From: Prevotella veroralis DSM 19559 = JCM 6290
GTDB lineage: Bacteria > Bacteroidota > Bacteroidia > Bacteroidales > Bacteroidaceae
DNA length: 64,000 nucleotides
Assembly (NCBI RefSeq): GCF_000377625.1
Contig: NZ_KB898327.1
Location: 124,001 to 188,000 of the forward strand
Reading direction: 5' to 3'
Part shown: positions 62,222-64,000 of the stretch, one piece after another
Position numbering within the stretch: the stretch's first letter is position 1
How the letters are laid out: each line of letters begins with the position of its first letter
The notes under the pieces: generated by a model
The model's input: only the letters and a program-made list of their open reading frames with translations
Database searches by the model: none
What the model was told of the DNA's origin: nothing
Position numbers and translations under genes: made by a program

Positions 62222-62229
62222 CAAAGATA
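62222..62229 (-). promoter_or_regulatory. -7 box of yraN-birA-pyrH
   Basis: Minus-strand TATCTTTG followed by TGGTGC, 30 bases before the yraN start. It is divergent from the tadA promoter. Confidence 0.55.
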
Positions 62230-62239
62230 GGACAAAGTT

Positions 62240-62270
62240 TTGTATAATCAAAATAAAACACGTATTTTTG
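62240..62270 (+). promoter_or_regulatory. tadA promoter, -7 box four bases from the start codon
   Basis: TTG at 62240-62242 (within TTTTG) and the -7 box TATTTTTG at 62263-62270, spacer 20. The box is followed by TGGC and the ATG at 62275. The transcript should start at or beside the start codon. Confidence 0.65.
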
Positions 62271-62274
62271 TGGC

Positions 62275-62727
62275 ATGAGTACCGATGAGCAAATAAAGAA
62301 AGACATGTATTTTATGCAGCGCGCAATCGATGAGGCAAAGGCTGCATACCGTGAAGGTGAGATTCCAATAGGTGCTGTCGTAGTATGTCGAGACCGTATC
62401 ATAGCTCGTGCCCACAATCTCACTGAAACCTTGAACGACGTTACTGCCCATGCAGAAATGCAAGCCATCACGATTGCGGAGAGCGAGTTAGGGGGCAAGT
62501 ACTTACAAGATTGTACGCTATATGTTACTGTTGAACCTTGTATCATGTGTGCCGGAGCAATCGGATGGGCGCAACTTCACCGCATTGTATATGGATGCCC
62601 TGACATAAAGCGAGGCTATCATGAATATGCGCCCAAAGCTTTCCACCCTAAAGCAAACGTAACCTCTGGCATCCTAGAGGAGGAGTGTAAGGCTCTTATG
62701 CAACGTTTCTTCCAAGAGAGAAGATAG
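62275..62727 (+). CDS. tadA: tRNA-specific adenosine deaminase
   Basis: Converts A34 to inosine in the tRNA-Arg(ACG) anticodon. The 150-residue zinc deaminase has H59-A-E61 in TAHAEMQAI and the cysteine pair C89-x2-C92 in TVEPCIMCAGAIGWAQL. FMQRAIDEAKAAYREGEIPIGAVVV is the typical opening. Cytosine or guanine deaminase is the main alternative, but the EPCxMCAGA spacing and size favour TadA. It is preceded by a strong promoter with almost no leader. Confidence 0.93.
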   Translation: MSTDEQIKKDMYFMQRAIDEAKAAYREGEIPIGAVVVCRDRIIARAHNLTETLNDVTAHAEMQAITIAESELGGKYLQDCTLYVTVEPCIMCAGAIGWAQLHRIVYGCPDIKRGYHEYAPKAFHPKANVTSGILEEECKALMQRFFQERR

Positions 62728-62844
62728 CTTTTCATGATAAAAAACTTAATAATCAATGTCACCTTTTACATCTAACTCTCGTTATACATACGAATCGGTT
62801 CAATATTCACAACCAATGTATAACAAATTAAAAAGTATAAAGTT

Positions 62845-63294
62845 ATGAATCCAGTAACACTTGGCACACTCACAGCAATTATCGTTCCTTTAGGAATAGT
62901 AGTAGTACTTCCTATTGCAATTGCCTACATTGCCTATAAAAAGAAGCAGCATGAAACAAACAAAAGAAGTGAGATTGTCATGGCTGCAATAGAGAAGAAC
63001 AGCGATATTGACGTACAAGAGTTCCTAAGCAAACTTAATCCTCCACAGAAGACATACAAAGAGAGGATGCTTGATAGGCTACATCAAGAAATCTTATGGG
63101 GTACCATTTGTTCAATCGGAGGGGCTGTCTGTATTATAGCAACAGTCACAACGAGCTTCATCAACGGGTATGAAGGAATGGATATCGGTTTCCTTGCGAT
63201 CTTTGGAATAGTTCCTTTAGCAACTGGAATTGGTCTGTTAGTAGCTTACAAAAGCGGTAAGAAGTCACTTAATCAGGTTTCGGTGAGCGAATAA
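62845..63294 (+). CDS. DUF6249-like two-helix membrane protein
   Basis: A 149-residue protein. The first transmembrane helix (about 9-31) is followed by a basic cytosolic segment (KKKQHETNKRSEIVMAAIEKN) with KERMLDRLHQEILWGT, then two more hydrophobic segments (about 90-110 and 115-135). This resembles DUF6249 proteins, which are found next to ECF sigma genes in Bacteroidota; family naming is from memory. It ends six bases before the sigma gene start and is probably co-transcribed and functionally linked with it. Confidence 0.7.
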   Translation: MNPVTLGTLTAIIVPLGIVVVLPIAIAYIAYKKKQHETNKRSEIVMAAIEKNSDIDVQEFLSKLNPPQKTYKERMLDRLHQEILWGTICSIGGAVCIIATVTTSFINGYEGMDIGFLAIFGIVPLATGIGLLVAYKSGKKSLNQVSVSE

Positions 63295-63300
63295 GAGCGT

Positions 63301-63792
63301 ATGACCAGGAATCAATTCGTCAATCAAGTCAATCAGGAACAGGCTCATCTACGTCGGTTCCTGATGGCTTTGTGCTACGGAGACAGCACTGAAGCTGACG
63401 ATATTGCACAAGAGACTCTTATCAAGGCTTACCTCCGCTGTGAGCAATATGATGAACGCGGACAGTTCTCGGCATGGTTATTAAAGATTGCATATCATAT
63501 CTTTATTGATGCTAAACGTAAACAGAAAGAGCAAAGTAAACTATCTTTAGAGAAAGTGTTTACGCTTCAAGGAACAGCAAACGCAGATGATTGCTTCCGT
63601 TATCAAGCCCTTCATGCGGCATTAGCCACGCTCTCTGAAACGATAAGAACCAGTATTCTCCTTTATTATATGCAAGGATATCAAATCAAAGAGATTGCTG
63701 AAATAACCGATAACAGTGAGGATGCGATCAAGAAACAACTATCCCGAGGACGGGAACAACTAAAACACTTATTGAAAGATGGACGAAGATAA
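63301..63792 (+). CDS. ECF-type RNA polymerase sigma factor
   Basis: A 163-residue sigma-70 family member with only regions 2 and 4. Region 2 contains FLMALCYGDSTEADDIAQETLIKAYLRCEQ (20-49) and FSAWLLKIAYHIFIDAKRKQKE. Region 4 has IRTSILLYYMQGYQIKEIAEITDNSEDAIKKQLSRGREQLKHLL, a helix-turn-helix. It lies between a small membrane protein and a partial membrane protein whose start overlaps its stop, an arrangement typical of a sigma factor with its membrane-bound control proteins. Confidence 0.93.
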   Translation: MTRNQFVNQVNQEQAHLRRFLMALCYGDSTEADDIAQETLIKAYLRCEQYDERGQFSAWLLKIAYHIFIDAKRKQKEQSKLSLEKVFTLQGTANADDCFRYQALHAALATLSETIRTSILLYYMQGYQIKEIAEITDNSEDAIKKQLSRGREQLKHLLKDGRR

Positions 63793-64000
63793 ATACTTAA
63801 AAAACCTGCTGACTGATTATCAGCCAAAGCTCACCGACGATGCAGCCTTCATGCAAAGACTACACCGCCAGATGGCTCTTATTGATGAGGTAAAGGCTTA
63901 TCAACGTGCGGAGAAACGTAGGAATAAACTAACGTCGCTTAAACTGCTTGCCGTTGGTATTGTTTTGGGCTGTATTGTTACGCTTGCAAGTTTCACACTG
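63779..64000 (+). CDS. membrane protein after the sigma gene, probable anti-sigma (5' part only)
   Basis: The ATG at 63779 overlaps the sigma stop (63790-63792) by 14 bases, and 74 codons are open to the window edge. A soluble N-terminus (MDEDKYLKNLLTDYQPKLTDDAAFMQRLHRQM...YQRAEKRR) is followed by a transmembrane helix (LKLLAVGIVLGCIVTLASF, about 53-71). Cytosolic domain plus helix, translational coupling and position suggest an anti-sigma factor. No zinc-binding HxxxCxxC motif is seen in this part, so it would be an atypical one. Confidence 0.7.
   Translation, partial: MDEDKYLKNLLTDYQPKLTDDAAFMQRLHRQMALIDEVKAYQRAEKRRNKLTSLKLLAVGIVLGCIVTLASFTL

Noticed and set aside
62202..62546. 114-codon frame on the strand opposite tadA
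   Set aside because: It is antisense to the clear tadA coding sequence, with no family features.

Overview
The window is a stretch of chromosome from a Bacteroidota, most likely a Prevotella. Three things point there. The gene repertoire is typical (BT_3928-type membrane protein next to tpiA, DUF1599, DUF3098, DUF4834 and DUF4251 proteins, PorW/PorX, a streptopain-type C10 protease, a BspA-like repeat region). Nearly every intergenic promoter I can recognise has the Bacteroidota -7 box TAnnTTTG, usually followed by GCA or GC. Ribosome binding regions are A-rich rather than Shine-Dalgarno-like. I cannot fix the species. Most of the window is core genome: no phage, transposase, CRISPR array or rRNA operon is visible, and only one tRNA gene (Pro, anticodon GGG) was found.

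Layout. 1-3755: a truncated YfhO-type membrane protein, the AI-2/methyl-cycle pair mtnN-luxS, and a MATE exporter. 4005-8157 (minus): an outer-membrane barrel protein, a DraG-DUF1810 fusion, and typA. 8361-11147: rpsO, convergent with a secreted C10 cysteine protease. 11261-15621 (minus): operon ftsX-DUF3098-uppP-truB-queA-folK. 15806-25379: a radical SAM gene, an LpxA-like acyltransferase, a three-gene RND efflux operon, and the CCA-adding enzyme. 25971-34306 (plus): DUF1599 protein, a DoxX-like membrane protein fused in frame to tpiA, a SPOR protein, folE, a lipoprotein, exonuclease III, and an SGNH hydrolase/MBOAT acyltransferase pair. 34555-38720 (minus): small envelope proteins, then xanthine permease and xanthine phosphoribosyltransferase. 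38942-43799: a BtuB-like TonB receptor, a BspA/GH20 hexosaminidase, and tRNA-Pro. 43924-51089 (plus): aroA, a Cys-rich membrane protein, the type IX secretion genes porW-porX, and tsaE. 51801-55925 (minus): trxA and dnaE. 56057-57751 (plus): psd-pssA-DUF4834, the phosphatidylethanolamine pathway. 58009-62192 (minus): a DsbD-type reductase, then yraN-birA-pyrH. 62275-64000 (plus): tadA and a DUF6249/ECF-sigma/membrane-protein locus that runs off the window.

Functional themes are envelope building and transport (lipid A, undecaprenyl recycling, PE synthesis, efflux, O-acylation), tRNA modification and maturation (queA, truB, tadA, tsaE, cca), and type IX secretion. The C10 protease ends in a C-terminal segment that could be a type IX sorting signal, so PorW/PorX and the protease may be linked.

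I did not find a clearly new defence or metabolic system. The observations most worth checking are: the DoxX-TpiA in-frame fusion, explicable by loss of one A; the DraG-DUF1810 fusion; the BspA-GH20 fusion; -7 boxes ending four bases before the start codons of mtnN and tadA (apparent leaderless mRNAs); a terminator hairpin inside the short leader of the TonB receptor; the DUF6249/ECF locus; and several families of dispersed intergenic hairpin repeats, four copies of one sharing a near-21-base period.
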